The position numbers and the translations under genes are program-made. A model generated the notes under the pieces. It was not told where the DNA came from. It ran no database searches and worked only from the letters and a program-made list of their open reading frames with translations. Positions 5,384 to 5,488 of a DNA stretch of 5,488 bases are shown here, piece after piece. Position 1 is the first letter of the stretch. Each line of letters opens with the position of its first letter. The DNA comes from an uncultured beta proteobacterium (GTDB taxonomy: Bacteria > Pseudomonadota > Gammaproteobacteria > Burkholderiales > Burkholderiaceae): NCBI GenBank assembly GCA_903909925.1, contig CAIVXR010000107.1:1-5488 (forward strand). The letters run 5' to 3'.

Positions 5384-5488
5384 ATGAAACGCATGTTATT
5401 TAATGCAACTCAACAAGAAGAGTTGCGAGTTGCCATCGTTGATGGTCAAAAACTCATCGATATTGATATCGAAGCTGCCGGTCGTGAA
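5384..5488 (+). CDS. rne: Ribonuclease E, N-terminal part (runs off right edge)
   Basis: The first 35 codons are visible. MKRMLFNATQQEELRVAIVD at the start, followed by GQKLIDIDIEAAGRE, is the typical N-terminus of the RNase E/G catalytic region, which folds as the RNase-H-like subdomain; E. coli RNase E begins MKRMLINATQQEELRVALVD as I recall. RNase E is the membrane-attached endonuclease that starts decay of most mRNAs, matures rRNA and tRNA, and scaffolds the degradosome. The N-terminal form and the position beside rluC favour RNase E over RNase G. The long structured leader upstream suggests feedback control of its mRNA. The S1, DNase-I-like and C-terminal scaffold regions lie outside the window. 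Confidence 0.95.
   Translation, partial: MKRMLFNATQQEELRVAIVDGQKLIDIDIEAAGRE

Overview
The window looks like a chromosomal housekeeping segment from a betaproteobacterium of the order Burkholderiales. Protein sequences, gene order and the moderate GC content suggest Polynucleobacter or a close relative; this assignment is inference, as no database was searched. I see no mobile elements, tRNA, rRNA or CRISPR.

Layout from left to right. The minus strand carries yceD (DUF177) followed by the 5' part of rpmF (ribosomal protein L32), which runs off the left edge. Diverging from yceD on the plus strand are a Maf/YceF-type nucleotide pyrophosphatase and, 20 bp later, a shortened RsmI-like SAM-dependent methyltransferase. 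A small hairpin plus T-rich tract separates this pair from a convergent minus-strand operon. Read in its own direction, that operon is rluC (23S rRNA pseudouridine synthase), a Gph-like HAD hydrolase joined to it by an ATGA overlap, and an S49 signal-peptide-peptidase-like protease (SppA). On the far right rne (ribonuclease E) begins on the plus strand, diverging from rluC across a 463-bp gap.

Most of the genes serve RNA and ribosome biology: L32, the 23S-rRNA-linked YceD, RluC and RNase E. The order rne / rluC / yceF / yceD / rpmF is the same as I recall for Escherichia coli, so this is an old cluster. Here the HAD, sppA and methyltransferase genes lie between rluC and yceF.

The least ordinary part is the rluC-rne gap. 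It holds a perfect TATAAT -10 box followed by a predicted leader of about 375 nt. The leader is rich in inverted repeats: several hairpins, a three-way junction closed by a 7-bp stem, a GC-only core palindrome with mutually exclusive pairings, a full-strength Shine-Dalgarno sequence with no gene behind it, and an rne ribosome binding site that can fold back on an upstream CTCC. E. coli rne has a long leader through which RNase E controls its own mRNA, so this is a strong candidate for a betaproteobacterial autoregulatory rne leader. Its structure is read from sequence only.
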